A DNA stretch of 64,000 nt, taken from contig JBCBCN010000002.1 of assembly GCA_038530555.1 (NCBI GenBank), positions 248,001 to 312,000 on the forward strand. Reading direction: 5' to 3'. The translations under genes and the position numbers were made by a program. The stretch comes from HKCCE3408 sp038530555 (lineage in GTDB: Bacteria > Pseudomonadota > Alphaproteobacteria > Rhodobacterales > Rhodobacteraceae). Below the pieces are notes generated by a model that saw nothing but the letters and a program-made list of their open reading frames with translations, had not been told where the DNA came from and ran no database searches. This document shows, piece by piece, positions 1-7,785 of this stretch (the stretch's first letter is position 1; every line of letters starts with the position of its first letter).

Positions 1-560
1 ACGGCGGGGTCAATCGACATCGTGTTGTCATTGAGAACCACGATCAGGTCTTGCGCCAGTTCGCCCGCATGGTTGAGCGCTTCATAGGCCATGCCCGCAC
101 TCATTGACCCGTCGCCAATCACCGCGACAACTTTGTGAGACAAACCTTGGTGATCACGAGCCACGCCAAAGCCCAGAGCGGCCGAGATCGAGGTGCCAGC
201 ATGACCCGCGCCAAAGGGATCGTGCTCGCTTTCCGCGCGTTTGGTGAAGCCCGATAGGCCGTCTTTCTGGCGCAGGCGCGCCATGCCCACGCGCCGTCCG
301 GTGAGGATTTTATGGGGATAGGCCTGGTGGCCCACATCCCAGATAACCACGTCCTCAGGTGTCTCGAAAACGGAATGCAGCGCCACCGTCAGCTCGACCA
401 CACCCAGAGACGCGCCGAGATGGCCCCCGGTGCGCGACACGCTATGCACGATATCCGCGCGCAACTCTCGCGCCAGCGTCTCAAGCTGATGCAGCGACAG
501 CGCGCGTAGGTCAGGAGGGCCTTCGATCCGATCCAGAAGCGGGGTGGCGAGATCAGTCAT
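1..560 (-). CDS. dxs: 1-deoxy-D-xylulose-5-phosphate synthase, N-terminal part (cut by window edge)
   Basis: DXS condenses pyruvate and glyceraldehyde 3-phosphate using thiamine diphosphate, the first step of the MEP isoprenoid pathway. Only the first 186 residues lie in the window. I translated them directly from the ATG at 560-558 (MTDLATPLLDRIEGP). Family motifs are GGHLGASLG near residues 45-53, DVGHQAYPHKILTGRR near 75-90, and the thiamine/Mg site GDGSMSAGMAYEALNHAG from about 149 with its Asn near 178. The gene sits just downstream of the puf operon, as dxs (old name ORF641) does in Rhodobacter capsulatus. That links precursor supply to carotenoid and phytyl/geranylgeranyl demand. The start lies only 17 bases past the T-run of a strong terminator and no clear ribosome-binding site is visible, so expression may need readthrough or a promoter inside pufX. 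Confidence 0.95.
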   Translation of the reverse strand, partial: MTDLATPLLDRIEGPPDLRALSLHQLETLARELRADIVHSVSRTGGHLGASLGVVELTVALHSVFETPEDVVIWDVGHQAYPHKILTGRRVGMARLRQKDGLSGFTKRAESEHDPFGAGHAGTSISAALGFGVARDHQGLSHKVVAVIGDGSMSAGMAYEALNHAGELAQDLIVVLNDNTMSIDPA

Positions 561-576
561 CGTGCAAGCACCGAGC

Positions 577-614
577 AAAAAACAACGCCACCGAGGGTGT
601 CCTCAGCGGCGTTG
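577..614 (-). terminator. Rho-independent terminator of the puf operon
   Basis: Read on the minus strand, a 14-base arm CAACGCCGCTGAGG is followed by a 4-base loop ACAC, the matching arm CCTCGGTGGCGTTG and then six T. Two of the 14 pairs are G-U wobbles and the rest are Watson-Crick. It begins 36 bases after the pufX stop and ends 16 bases before the dxs start, so it should separate most puf transcripts from dxs. Confidence 0.9.
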
Positions 615-650
615 AACTATTTTCCGGCCAGAGGCCATGGTCAAGCAAGC

Positions 651-899
651 TTACCCTTGGAGGGTTTCGACCGCTCCCGGCATCGGCGCCTCGATCACCG
701 CGCCATAGGACGGGTCGAAGGCTTCCTTGGATTCCGGTGGCAGAAACAGGCTCACGAGGTAGAGCCCGTAAATGAACGCGCCCGGGATGATCACCACTGC
801 CGCCGCGAGGGCCGCCCCTTTTAGAAATTGATTGCGAACTTCCCGGCTTAGATTGGCTTTGGAAAAGTCGCCCTCAAAGGGGGTGTTACTATCGCTCAT
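651..899 (-). CDS. pufX: PufX, photosynthetic core-complex scaffold protein
   Basis: PufX is a single-pass membrane protein that opens the LH1 ring around the reaction centre for quinone exchange and helps core complexes dimerise in Rhodobacter. The product is 82 residues, the same length as the R. sphaeroides protein. It has a polar N-terminus, one membrane segment at about residues 28-53 (KGAALAAAVVIIPGAFIYGL) and a short periplasmic tail. Sequence conservation in PufX is low, so the call also rests on position: last gene of pufBALMX, 12 bases after pufM, behind a GGAGACAGGGAC ribosome-binding site. No pufC-like cytochrome gene is present, which points to the Rhodobacter-type operon rather than the pufC type of Roseobacter. 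Confidence 0.88.
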   Translation of the reverse strand: MSDSNTPFEGDFSKANLSREVRNQFLKGAALAAAVVIIPGAFIYGLYLVSLFLPPESKEAFDPSYGAVIEAPMPGAVETLQG

Positions 900-911
900 G
901 TCCCTGTCTCC

Positions 912-1832
912 TTATGGCCGTGCATAGCCGTGCTGTTGGGCCCAGAGGAACCAATCGTCGACGACCGTGCCCGACAACAGAATGCCGATGCCACCAGTTA
1001 GCGTGGTCAGAACCGCAAACCACCATGCCCAGCGGTGAATGCCTTCCATTGTGGCGTTAAAACCCATGGTCCAGCGCCAGAACAGGGCCGCGCGTTCAGA
1101 CGCCGTGCCGCGATCCGCGATCTGCTCCAACTCACGGTCACCGGAATACCGGCTGACGGCGAGAATGGTCGCGCCGTGCATCGCAAAGAGCAGGGCCGAG
1201 CCATAGAGGAACACGATCGAGAGCGCGTGGAACGGGTTGTAGAACAGGTTCCCGTGCACAACCGAGAAGGTCAGCGTCCAATCCAGGTGGCTGAAGATGC
1301 CGTAGGGTACTGCCTCAGACCAAGACCCAATCAGAACCGGCCGGATCAGACCCAGAACGAGGAACAACCAAATCGCCGAGCCGAAGGCCCAGAAGACGTG
1401 CTTGCCCATCTTAAGTTGCTTAGCCAGGACCCAAGACCGGCCCCACCAGGACATCACCGCCACCAATAGGAAGAAGCTGGCGATTAGGAAGTATCCGCCT
1501 TCCGCCATCGGTGGGATGCTGAGGCCGTATTCCGGCGCGGGCGGCTCGAGCGAGAAGTAGAACAGATCCCGCGCGAACACGGCCGGGTTGTAGCCGGCCT
1601 GGCCCCAGTAGCTGAGGCCGACCATGACGAACCAGGTGAGGCCCGACATAAGGCTGACGATACCCCAGCCACCCAGATAGATCGGGCCAAGCTGGGCGTT
1701 ACCGATCCAACCGGCGAGCAACGAAAAGTTCGTGCCCTTGGTGCGATCGTCGAGATCGACCTCTTCGACCACACCCATTTCGGCGGGGCCTTGGACCTGA
1801 ACTTGGGTGAAAATGTTCTGATATTCAGCCAT
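912..1832 (-). CDS. pufM: Photosynthetic reaction centre M subunit
   Basis: PufM is one of the two membrane subunits that hold the special-pair bacteriochlorophylls, bacteriopheophytins, quinones and non-haem iron of the type II reaction centre. The 306-residue product begins MAEYQNIFTQVQVQGP and carries the family landmarks FYNPFHALSI, HGATILAVSR, ERAALFWRWTMGFNATMEG and GGIGILLSGTVVDDW, with five membrane helices. The ATG at 1832 is chosen because a GGGAGGC site precedes it and because it matches the known N-terminus. An in-frame upstream start at 1874 would add 14 residues encoded inside pufL. The gene overlaps the pufL stop by 8 bases, so L and M are translationally coupled. Confidence 0.97.
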   Translation of the reverse strand: MAEYQNIFTQVQVQGPAEMGVVEEVDLDDRTKGTNFSLLAGWIGNAQLGPIYLGGWGIVSLMSGLTWFVMVGLSYWGQAGYNPAVFARDLFYFSLEPPAPEYGLSIPPMAEGGYFLIASFFLLVAVMSWWGRSWVLAKQLKMGKHVFWAFGSAIWLFLVLGLIRPVLIGSWSEAVPYGIFSHLDWTLTFSVVHGNLFYNPFHALSIVFLYGSALLFAMHGATILAVSRYSGDRELEQIADRGTASERAALFWRWTMGFNATMEGIHRWAWWFAVLTTLTGGIGILLSGTVVDDWFLWAQQHGYARP

Positions 1833-2673
1833 TGAAGCCTCCCTCAATATCGACCCAGAACGGCAGATCGACATACCAGAACCACCAATCGGCCCATGCG
1901 CTGAACCAAACGGTGCCCGATATCACGATACAGACCGCCGACCAGAACCCGGCATTGAGCGCCAAGAACAGGCCCAGGCGGTGAATGCCGAGGGGGCCGA
2001 TAGAATAACCGATGAAGTCCCGGAAATAGGTATCCTCATGATCGGGTGAGCGCATTTCCTCACCCTTTTCGGGATTGGCGGCCGACAAGATCAAGGATCC
2101 GTGCAGAGCCAGGGCAAGCGCGTTCGTGAAGAAGAACGTGATCGCCACCATATGGGCCGGGTTGTAGTGGAAGTTACCGTAGGCATAGCCCACGTTGTTG
2201 ACCCAATCGAGATGGCTCCAGATGCCATAGGGGAAACCGTGCCCCCAGGCGCCCATGAGAACCGGGCGGATCACCACAAGCGTGGTATAAGCAAAGATCG
2301 CCACACCGAAGGCGAAAGGCACGTGATAGCCCATGCCGAGTTTTCGGCAGATCTCAACCTCTCTAAACATCCAAGATATGAAGGCGCCATGGGCGCAGAT
2401 CGTCACAAGTTGCCAGATCCCGCCATCGTTCAGGGGTGCCAAGCCAAGGCCAACCTCAAGCGGTGGCGGCTCGACCGAGATCAGCCAGGGGTTCCAAGTG
2501 TCCCCCATACTGGCGTCGAAAAAGATCAACACGGTGCCCAAAGCGGCGAAGAAGATCGTCGTGACCCCGAAAAAGCCCACATAGAAGGGGCCCAGCCAGA
2601 AATCGAACAGATCGCCGCCAATCAGCGTCCCCCCCGGGACGCGGTATTTTCTCTCGAAACTTAGCAATGCCAT
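1825..2673 (-). CDS. pufL: Photosynthetic reaction centre L subunit
   Basis: PufL pairs with PufM to form the reaction-centre core. The product has 282 residues, the normal length, and begins MALLSFERKYRVPGGTL. It contains the conserved segments DFWLGPFYVGFFGV, FPYGIWSHLDWVNN with a special-pair histidine, and HRLGLFLALNAGFWSA, with five membrane helices. A GGAGACAGACGCA site lies before the ATG. About 140 bases separate it from pufA. That spacer contains two RNA hairpins, the arrangement that in Rhodobacter makes the pufBA message more stable and more abundant than the pufLMX message. Confidence 0.97.
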   Translation of the reverse strand: MALLSFERKYRVPGGTLIGGDLFDFWLGPFYVGFFGVTTIFFAALGTVLIFFDASMGDTWNPWLISVEPPPLEVGLGLAPLNDGGIWQLVTICAHGAFISWMFREVEICRKLGMGYHVPFAFGVAIFAYTTLVVIRPVLMGAWGHGFPYGIWSHLDWVNNVGYAYGNFHYNPAHMVAITFFFTNALALALHGSLILSAANPEKGEEMRSPDHEDTYFRDFIGYSIGPLGIHRLGLFLALNAGFWSAVCIVISGTVWFSAWADWWFWYVDLPFWVDIEGGFNG

Positions 2674-2743
2674 TGCGTCTGTCTCCGCGTTTGTCGGCCG
2701 TTCGTGGTGGAAGCGAGTGCCGCGTGTTTCAAGGTTTAGGTTT

Positions 2744-2807
2744 GCTGCGGGCGAGCGAGGCCGCCCGCAGCTATGTCATGATGTCGTGAGGCACCGGTGA
2801 GGGTGCC
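2744..2807 (-). other. Intercistronic RNA hairpins between pufA and pufL
   Basis: Two inverted repeats lie between the LH1 genes and the reaction-centre genes. The first is a perfect 10-bp stem (2744-2753 with 2762-2771, arms GCTGCGGGCG and CGCCCGCAGC) with an 8-base loop. The second is a 6-bp stem (2790-2795 with 2802-2807, GGCACC and GGTGCC). Neither is followed by a T-run in the transcribed strand. In Rhodobacter, hairpins here block 3'-5' decay and set the LH1 to reaction-centre ratio. The same role here is inferred. Confidence 0.75.
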
Positions 2808-2814
2808 CGGCCAA

Positions 2815-2979
2815 TCAGCCGTCCATCCCCGTACCAGCGGCGATTTCAAACCAGTTGATCCCGTTAGACAGGACCACCAGGTGGATCATCGCGGCCAGAA
2901 GGAACAGGAACACGCCTTGTGCGACGAACACACGGCGAGGGTCGAAGATCAGCCAGATCTTGTAAAACTGTGCTAGCAT
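2815..2979 (-). CDS. pufA: Light-harvesting 1 alpha polypeptide
   Basis: PufA is the alpha apoprotein of the LH1 antenna ring. I translated a 54-residue protein from the ATG at 2979-2977 to the TGA at 2817-2815. It begins MLAQFYKIWLIFDPRRVF, the classic LH1-alpha N-terminus, followed by a membrane helix with the bacteriochlorophyll ligand His33 in AAMIHLVVLS. The C-terminal tail is short. A strong AAGGAGG ribosome-binding site lies 7 bases before the start, and the pufB stop is 12 bases upstream. The hairpins downstream probably protect this part of the message. Confidence 0.95.
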   Translation of the reverse strand: MLAQFYKIWLIFDPRRVFVAQGVFLFLLAAMIHLVVLSNGINWFEIAAGTGMDG

Positions 2980-2991
2980 GCTTCGACCTCC

Positions 2992-3144
2992 TTAGAAGAA
3001 CCACGGACGCCAGATATACGTGAGCAAATGCGCCACGCCGGCTACGCCGACGAACAGCCACATGCCGCTCAGGTACACCGAATGCAGTTCCTGCGCCTGC
3101 TCGTCGGTAAGACCTGTAAAAGACAGGTCGGTATTATCAGCCAT
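2992..3144 (-). CDS. pufB: Light-harvesting 1 beta polypeptide
   Basis: PufB is the beta apoprotein of LH1 and pairs with PufA. The product has 50 residues and begins MADNTDLSFTGLTDEQAQEL. It has the conserved His21, the bacteriochlorophyll ligand His39 in VAHLLTYIWRPWFF and one membrane helix. The ATG at 3144 is preferred over an in-frame start at 3210 because it has a GGAGGAAAGTTA site and matches the family N-terminus. About 190 bases separate it from pufQ. That spacer shows no convincing gene. Confidence 0.96.
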   Translation of the reverse strand: MADNTDLSFTGLTDEQAQELHSVYLSGMWLFVGVAGVAHLLTYIWRPWFF

Positions 3145-3334
3145 TAACTTTCCTCCGGAACGCCAGACTGATGCCGCGCACCCCGCGGCCGGGCCCGGAC
3201 GAGGCCTCATGCCCCGCCGGTTTCACCCCGAGAGGCGCTGCCTTTCGAGGTAAGCTCAGTCTCGGCTCCGGTCGTCACGCCGAGGTTTTCATGTCCGCCA
3301 CCGGTCTAAGGCAGCGGGGTCTCTTGCCCGGCTG

Positions 3335-3553
3335 TTAGGCCGAGAAGATGCGTGGTGTGATCACGCAGGCTTGGCTCCAAGCGCGTGCCACGGGTCCCTT
3401 GTTCTTGACGCCGCGCTGAAAACAGCCGGCGATCGACGCGACGAACCCAAGCGGGAGCGACGCGATGAAGATCAAAGCGAAATAGATCCAAAACTCGGTG
3501 CGCGGCGGTTTGGCCGGGCGCGCAACGGGTGGGTTTGAGGTCATGTCAGCCAT
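3335..3553 (-). CDS. pufQ: PufQ, bacteriochlorophyll-synthesis regulatory membrane protein
   Basis: PufQ is a small single-span membrane protein of Rhodobacter that promotes bacteriochlorophyll formation or handling. Its exact activity is not settled. The product has 72 residues. It has a proline-rich N-terminus, a membrane helix at FWIYFALIFIASLPLGFVAS and the conserved C-terminal block GPVARAWSQACVITPRIF, close to R. capsulatus PufQ. The ATG at 3553 follows an AAGGAGGG site and overlaps the bchZ stop by 8 bases, which indicates translational coupling. A longer reading frame starting at 3694 would lie inside bchZ and lacks family support. Confidence 0.9.
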   Translation of the reverse strand: MADMTSNPPVARPAKPPRTEFWIYFALIFIASLPLGFVASIAGCFQRGVKNKGPVARAWSQACVITPRIFSA

Positions 3554-5063
3554 TGGCTTCACCCTCCTTTCCAGTGTGGTCATTCTGGGTGTTCGATTGG
3601 GCCGCCTGTCCTCGCGATGCGGGGGCAAGCGCGGCCACTTGATCGGCCTGGACCCGGTCCTCACCGGCTTCCAGGGCGGCCTTTTCGGCCGCATCCCGCA
3701 GGTTCTTGGCCGCTGAGATCCGGGTCAGCACCGGGTGTTCGGCCACGATCTTGTCCAGCAAAGCCTGCGCTTCGGGATCCCAAGGAAAGTCTTTTTTGAG
3801 ATTGCTGGGCGTCGCTGCCACATCGTCGAGCTCTGATCCGAGCGGGAGGATGTGGAAAAGCGCATCGAAAAGACCGTTACAGATCTCCTGCAAAAGGTAG
3901 CTGGCGCCGGAATAGCCCATGAATGGCGTGCCGATGGCGCGCCTGATGGCGGCGCCGGGGAAGCTGGCTGGGATGAAAGCGGGGCTGGGGCCATGGCCGC
4001 CTTTGAGCTCGGCCATGTACATTTTCTCGTTGATCGAACCCATGACGATGAGGGGGCGGTGCTGCGCCATCAGGTCACGCACTTCGTCATTGTTCGTCTT
4101 CTTGCCGGCGGTCCGGGCCACGGCAAAGCCGCAGGGCAGGCCCAGCTCGTCTTCGAGGAATTTGCGAATACCGCGGGCATAGGTCTCATTCGCCACAATG
4201 CCAAAGCTCGCCGTCGCAAAGAAATCCTGCGTCACAGACCGCCAAAGATCCCAGAGCGGTTTGAGCGTCGAGTGCTTTTCCTGCGCGATGAAGGGCTCAG
4301 GATCGAGATCGAGCATCTGGCCCAACATGCGCAGGAATTTCGTTGTTGATTCAATGCCAATCGGGGCCTGCAGATAGGGCTTACCCAGAAGCTCGGCGAG
4401 GTTTCGGCCGAACTCTCGGTACATCACGATGTTGACGTCCGCGTTCACAAGCTGGCGCATCTCGGCCAAGTGCGCGCCCATCGGCATGACCATGTTGATC
4501 TCAGCCCCAATCCCTTCGATGAGGCGGCGGATCTCATGCAGGTCCGAGGGCATGTTAAAGGTGCCGTACATCGGCCCGAGGATGTTCACGCGCGGCTTGG
4601 CACCCTCCTTGCGACGCGCCTCCCGCGGCATCCGGCCCTTCGTCATACCGAACTCAGTGAAGATCCAGGTCATTGCGCGATCCGCGCATTCCCACTGATC
4701 CTCATCGATGGTGCGCGGCAGAAAGCGTTGGATATTGGTGCCCTGAGGCGTCACGCCGCCGCCGATCATCTCGGCGATAGACCCCGTGACGACAACGCTG
4801 GGTAGAGCCGGATCGAGCGTGCCCCAGGCCCGCTTCATCGCGCCTTCGGTCCCGTCTCGGCCAAGCTCTTCCTCACCCAGGCCCGTCGTGACAATCGGCA
4901 ACTCGTGCGGCGGCAAGGCGTCGGTGTAGTGCAGTACGCTGGTCACGGGCAGGTTTTCACAGCCGACCGGCCCGTCGATAACGACTTGCAGGCCTTTGAC
5001 GGCGCAGAATGCATAAACGGCGCCCCAATAGCCGCCCGCGCGATCATGATCTTGGATCAACAT
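3546..5063 (-). CDS. bchZ: Chlorophyllide a reductase subunit Z
   Basis: BchZ is the beta-like catalytic subunit of chlorophyllide a oxidoreductase, which with BchY reduces ring B and with the BchX ATPase makes the bacteriochlorin ring. The product has 505 residues and begins MLIQDHDRAGGYWGAVYAF. Nitrogenase-MoFe-like features include VVIDGPVGCENLPVTSVLHYTD, which carries the cluster/substrate Cys, and VVVTGSIAEMIGGGV near residue 90. The C-terminus carries an alanine- and charge-rich tail (KAALEAGEDRVQADQVAALAPASRG), and the whole is slightly longer than the Rhodobacter proteins I recall. It follows bchY by 28 bases and overlaps pufQ. Confidence 0.96.
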   Translation of the reverse strand: MLIQDHDRAGGYWGAVYAFCAVKGLQVVIDGPVGCENLPVTSVLHYTDALPPHELPIVTTGLGEEELGRDGTEGAMKRAWGTLDPALPSVVVTGSIAEMIGGGVTPQGTNIQRFLPRTIDEDQWECADRAMTWIFTEFGMTKGRMPREARRKEGAKPRVNILGPMYGTFNMPSDLHEIRRLIEGIGAEINMVMPMGAHLAEMRQLVNADVNIVMYREFGRNLAELLGKPYLQAPIGIESTTKFLRMLGQMLDLDPEPFIAQEKHSTLKPLWDLWRSVTQDFFATASFGIVANETYARGIRKFLEDELGLPCGFAVARTAGKKTNNDEVRDLMAQHRPLIVMGSINEKMYMAELKGGHGPSPAFIPASFPGAAIRRAIGTPFMGYSGASYLLQEICNGLFDALFHILPLGSELDDVAATPSNLKKDFPWDPEAQALLDKIVAEHPVLTRISAAKNLRDAAEKAALEAGEDRVQADQVAALAPASRGQAAQSNTQNDHTGKEGEANG

Positions 5064-5091
5064 GCCGCCACCTGTGTCGAAGCGAGTGACA

Positions 5092-6651
5092 TCAAATCAT
5101 CTCCTCCGCCTGCTTGGCCTTGGCCTGTTTCTCGAGCTTTTTGACATGCATCGCCCGGAAGGCGGGCTTGAGGTTGGGTGTGCCTTCCCAAACGCCAGCG
5201 GTGTCGCCCTCGCCCACGTCTTCGAAGAACTCCTTCATCGCGGCCATACGGTCTTTGTTACCGATGGCGGCGTTCACGACCTGCGCGAGGGAGCCAGCGC
5301 CCGCCGGGCCCATCAGAGGGCGGGCGGAAATCAGGTTGGTAAAGTAGAGCGAGGGGATGCCAAGCTCCTTGCCCTTTTGCACAACCGGTGTGGTGCCAAT
5401 CGACAGGTCCGGGCGGATTGCAGCCATCGCGGCACAATCATCTTCTAGGCTGGCGCGGAAATTGACGGTCGTGCCATGCGCTTCGAGCCAGTCGACATCG
5501 GCCTGGGCCCATTTGGTCTTGGGGCAGGCGGAGCCGACATAGGGCACATGCGCACCGCTTTCGATCAGCAGGCGAGCGACGATGGGCTCCGAGCCTTCAT
5601 AGCCCGAAATCGTGATCGTGCCTTTGATCGGCGCGCCCGCCAGGGCCCCTTTGATCGCGGGCAGAAAGGCGTTTTGCGCGGCGGCGACCTTTTCGGCGGC
5701 CACGCCAAACGCGTCTCCGATTGCGGCCAACCAGGCTGCAGTGCCGTCATAGCCCACGGGCGCCGAACCGACGATGGGCTTGCCCGCCGCTTCGAACTCA
5801 CGAATGGCGGCGGTGTAGAACGGATGTATCGCAGCAACAGCGCCGCAATTCAGCGCTGAATAGAGCTCGCGCCACTCACGGCAGGGAACGACCGGACCTG
5901 CCGCCAGACCGAGTGGCGCGAGCATCCCTCCTATTCCTATCGGATCAGCAGGGAACATTTCGCCCAACAGCGTGACTGTTGGACGGTCTGAAACACCCGT
6001 TTTCGGAGCTTGTACCGGACCGGCCTCCGCCTCCGAGCGGGCATACTGGAGCATTGCTCCGGCCAAGACGTCTTTCGCCTCGGCATGAGTGGGAATTCCG
6101 AAACCGGGCACATCGATGCCCACGATTCGAACCCCGTTTATTTCGTCTGGTAAGAGCCTAAGTGGCACACCAGAGGCTGTTGGAACACATAAGTTCGTGA
6201 CAACAATTGCGTCATAGCGCTCTGGATCGGCCATATCGTGGACCGCCTCGCGGATATCCTCGAAGAGTTTTCCGGTAACCAAAGTTTCTGAATTGAAGGG
6301 CACATAACCGACGGAGCGGCGCGCGCCGTAGAAATGGCTGACGAAGGTCAGGCCATAGACGCAACAGGCCGAGCCAGACAGAATCGTCGCCACACGGCGC
6401 ATCCGTAACCCCACGCGCAGAGAGCCGAAGGCCGGGCACATGGATTGCGGTTTGTCATGCGGACCTTGCGGGTAGTCCTTGGCGTATTGGTCAAGGATCT
6501 CGGATTTGCCCGCAGCGCGCGCAGCCGCGTCCATCTCAACCGTTGGTGCATGGCAGCCACCAGACGCGGCTCCTTCAGGCTCAGGCATGCGGTCCTGACC
6601 GGAAATCACTTCAACCTCAGCGGTGGCGTCATATTTGAGCTCTTCGCTCAC
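5092..6651 (-). CDS. bchY: Chlorophyllide a reductase subunit Y
   Basis: BchY is the alpha-like catalytic subunit of chlorophyllide a oxidoreductase and shares a [4Fe-4S] cluster with BchZ. The product has 519 residues. Its N-terminal landmarks are GGCHAPTVEMD, SEILDQYAKDYPQGPHDKPQ and SMCPAFGSLRVGLRMRR, followed by LSGSACCVYGLTFVSHFYGA. Translation starts at a GTG (6651-6649) that overlaps the TGA of a small upstream gene as GTGA, so it is likely coupled to that gene rather than directly to bchX. The first 30 residues are a variable leader. Confidence 0.96.
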   Translation of the reverse strand: MSEELKYDATAEVEVISGQDRMPEPEGAASGGCHAPTVEMDAAARAAGKSEILDQYAKDYPQGPHDKPQSMCPAFGSLRVGLRMRRVATILSGSACCVYGLTFVSHFYGARRSVGYVPFNSETLVTGKLFEDIREAVHDMADPERYDAIVVTNLCVPTASGVPLRLLPDEINGVRIVGIDVPGFGIPTHAEAKDVLAGAMLQYARSEAEAGPVQAPKTGVSDRPTVTLLGEMFPADPIGIGGMLAPLGLAAGPVVPCREWRELYSALNCGAVAAIHPFYTAAIREFEAAGKPIVGSAPVGYDGTAAWLAAIGDAFGVAAEKVAAAQNAFLPAIKGALAGAPIKGTITISGYEGSEPIVARLLIESGAHVPYVGSACPKTKWAQADVDWLEAHGTTVNFRASLEDDCAAMAAIRPDLSIGTTPVVQKGKELGIPSLYFTNLISARPLMGPAGAGSLAQVVNAAIGNKDRMAAMKEFFEDVGEGDTAGVWEGTPNLKPAFRAMHVKKLEKQAKAKQAEEMI

Positions 6652-6788
6652 GCCGCCGCGCCCTCCTCGTCCGAGCCACGCCGATAGATATCGTTCAGCA
6701 GGCGCCGTATTTGCTCAGGCGTCGCTTTCATGAGCATTTGCTCAACCGAAGACGTCTCGATGGGTTTTTGCGGCTCAGGCGTCGTCAT
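6648..6788 (-). CDS. Small unrecognised protein (46 aa) between bchX and bchY
   Basis: I do not recognise this gene. I translated it by hand from the ATG at 6788-6786 to the TGA at 6650-6648, giving 46 residues. It begins MTTPEPQKPIETSSVEQ, has a likely helix with LMKATPEQIRRLLNDIYRR and ends GSDEEGAAA. There are no cysteines and no membrane segment. Three things support a real gene. The start overlaps the end of bchX by 14 bases. A GAGGTG ribosome-binding site lies 4 bases before the ATG. The stop overlaps the GTG start of bchY by 4 bases, so the unit bridges bchX and bchY with no gap. Its location suggests a role in assembly or balanced translation of chlorophyllide reductase. It could also be only a translational coupling leader. 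Confidence 0.6.
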   Translation of the reverse strand: MTTPEPQKPIETSSVEQMLMKATPEQIRRLLNDIYRRGSDEEGAAA

Positions 6789-7785
6789 AGATCACCTCGA
6801 GCGAGACGTTCGGCTTGGCATTCTTGCCGCGCATGTCCTCATCGGTTGCAGGCTCCAGCACAAAATCTGCGCCGGTCTCTTTGCCATCGAACAGTGCAAG
6901 GAGGCCGTCCTGGTTCAGTGGCTCAGGGTGTTGCGGCGGGGCTTCGGCGACGTTTTCGGCCAGCTCCCCGAACAGGGCGCCCCACTCCGTCTCATCGGTC
7001 CCTACGATCTCGTAGGCCGCGGATTTCCGGCGCAGGTCGTCATTGGCCGGGATCGACGCCAGAATCGGGATCTCGACTTTTTTCGCGAATTCTTGCGCCT
7101 GGCCGGTATTGTCATCCTTGTTGACCACCATACCCGCCACACCGACATTGCCGCCGAGCTTGCGGAAGTATTGGACCGCCGAGCAAACGTTATTGGCCAC
7201 ATAAAGCGACTGCATATCGTTCGAGGCAACGACGATCACCTTTTGGGCCATGTCCCGGGCAATCGGCAGGCCGAAGCCGCCGCAGACCACGTCGCCCAAG
7301 AAGTCGAGCAGAACGTAATCGAAATCCCAGTCGTGGAAACCGAGCTTCTCGAGCAGTTCAAAGCCATGGATGATGCCGCGACCGCCACAGCCCCGGCCCA
7401 CTTCTGGGCCACCAAGCTCCATCGCGAAGACGCCGTTGCGCTTAAAGCAGACGTCCCCGATTTTGACCTCTTCCCCGGCAAGCTTTTTGTGGGTCGAGGT
7501 CTCGATGATGGTCGGGCAGGCCTTGCCGCCAAACAGCAGCGAGGTCGTGTCAGATTTCGGATCACAGCCGATCAGAAGCACGCGCTTACCCTGTTCAGCC
7601 ATCATGTGGCTCAGATTCGCGAGTGTGAAGCTTTTGCCGATACCGCCTTTGCCATAGATCGCAATGATCTGGGTTTTCTTGGTCGGTGCTGCGTGCGGCA
7701 CTTCGAGCGTTGGCTCGGCCACGGCTGCCTCGTCACGCAGTTTGGTATCATAGTCGCGCAGGTTCGGAGGGGTGTCGAGGCTCAT
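6775..7785 (-). CDS. bchX: Chlorophyllide a reductase iron protein X
   Basis: BchX is the NifH-like ATPase that passes electrons to BchYZ. The product has 336 residues. The P-loop IYGKGGIGKSFTLANLSH spans residues 43-60, followed by the switch region VLLIGCDPKSDTTSLLFGG. The two cluster-ligand cysteines are in GPEVGRGCGGRG and FLGDVVCGGFGLP. A variable N-terminus of about 40 residues precedes the P-loop, as in other BchX. Its ATG overlaps the bchC stop as ATGA (7782-7785), and its 3' end overlaps a small downstream gene. Confidence 0.97.
   Translation of the reverse strand: MSLDTPPNLRDYDTKLRDEAAVAEPTLEVPHAAPTKKTQIIAIYGKGGIGKSFTLANLSHMMAEQGKRVLLIGCDPKSDTTSLLFGGKACPTIIETSTHKKLAGEEVKIGDVCFKRNGVFAMELGGPEVGRGCGGRGIIHGFELLEKLGFHDWDFDYVLLDFLGDVVCGGFGLPIARDMAQKVIVVASNDMQSLYVANNVCSAVQYFRKLGGNVGVAGMVVNKDDNTGQAQEFAKKVEIPILASIPANDDLRRKSAAYEIVGTDETEWGALFGELAENVAEAPPQHPEPLNQDGLLALFDGKETGADFVLEPATDEDMRGKNAKPNVSLEVIYDDA

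Noticed and set aside
2101..2664. 187-codon open frame opposite pufL
   Set aside because: Shadow frame of a well-known gene, with no ribosome-binding site or domain.
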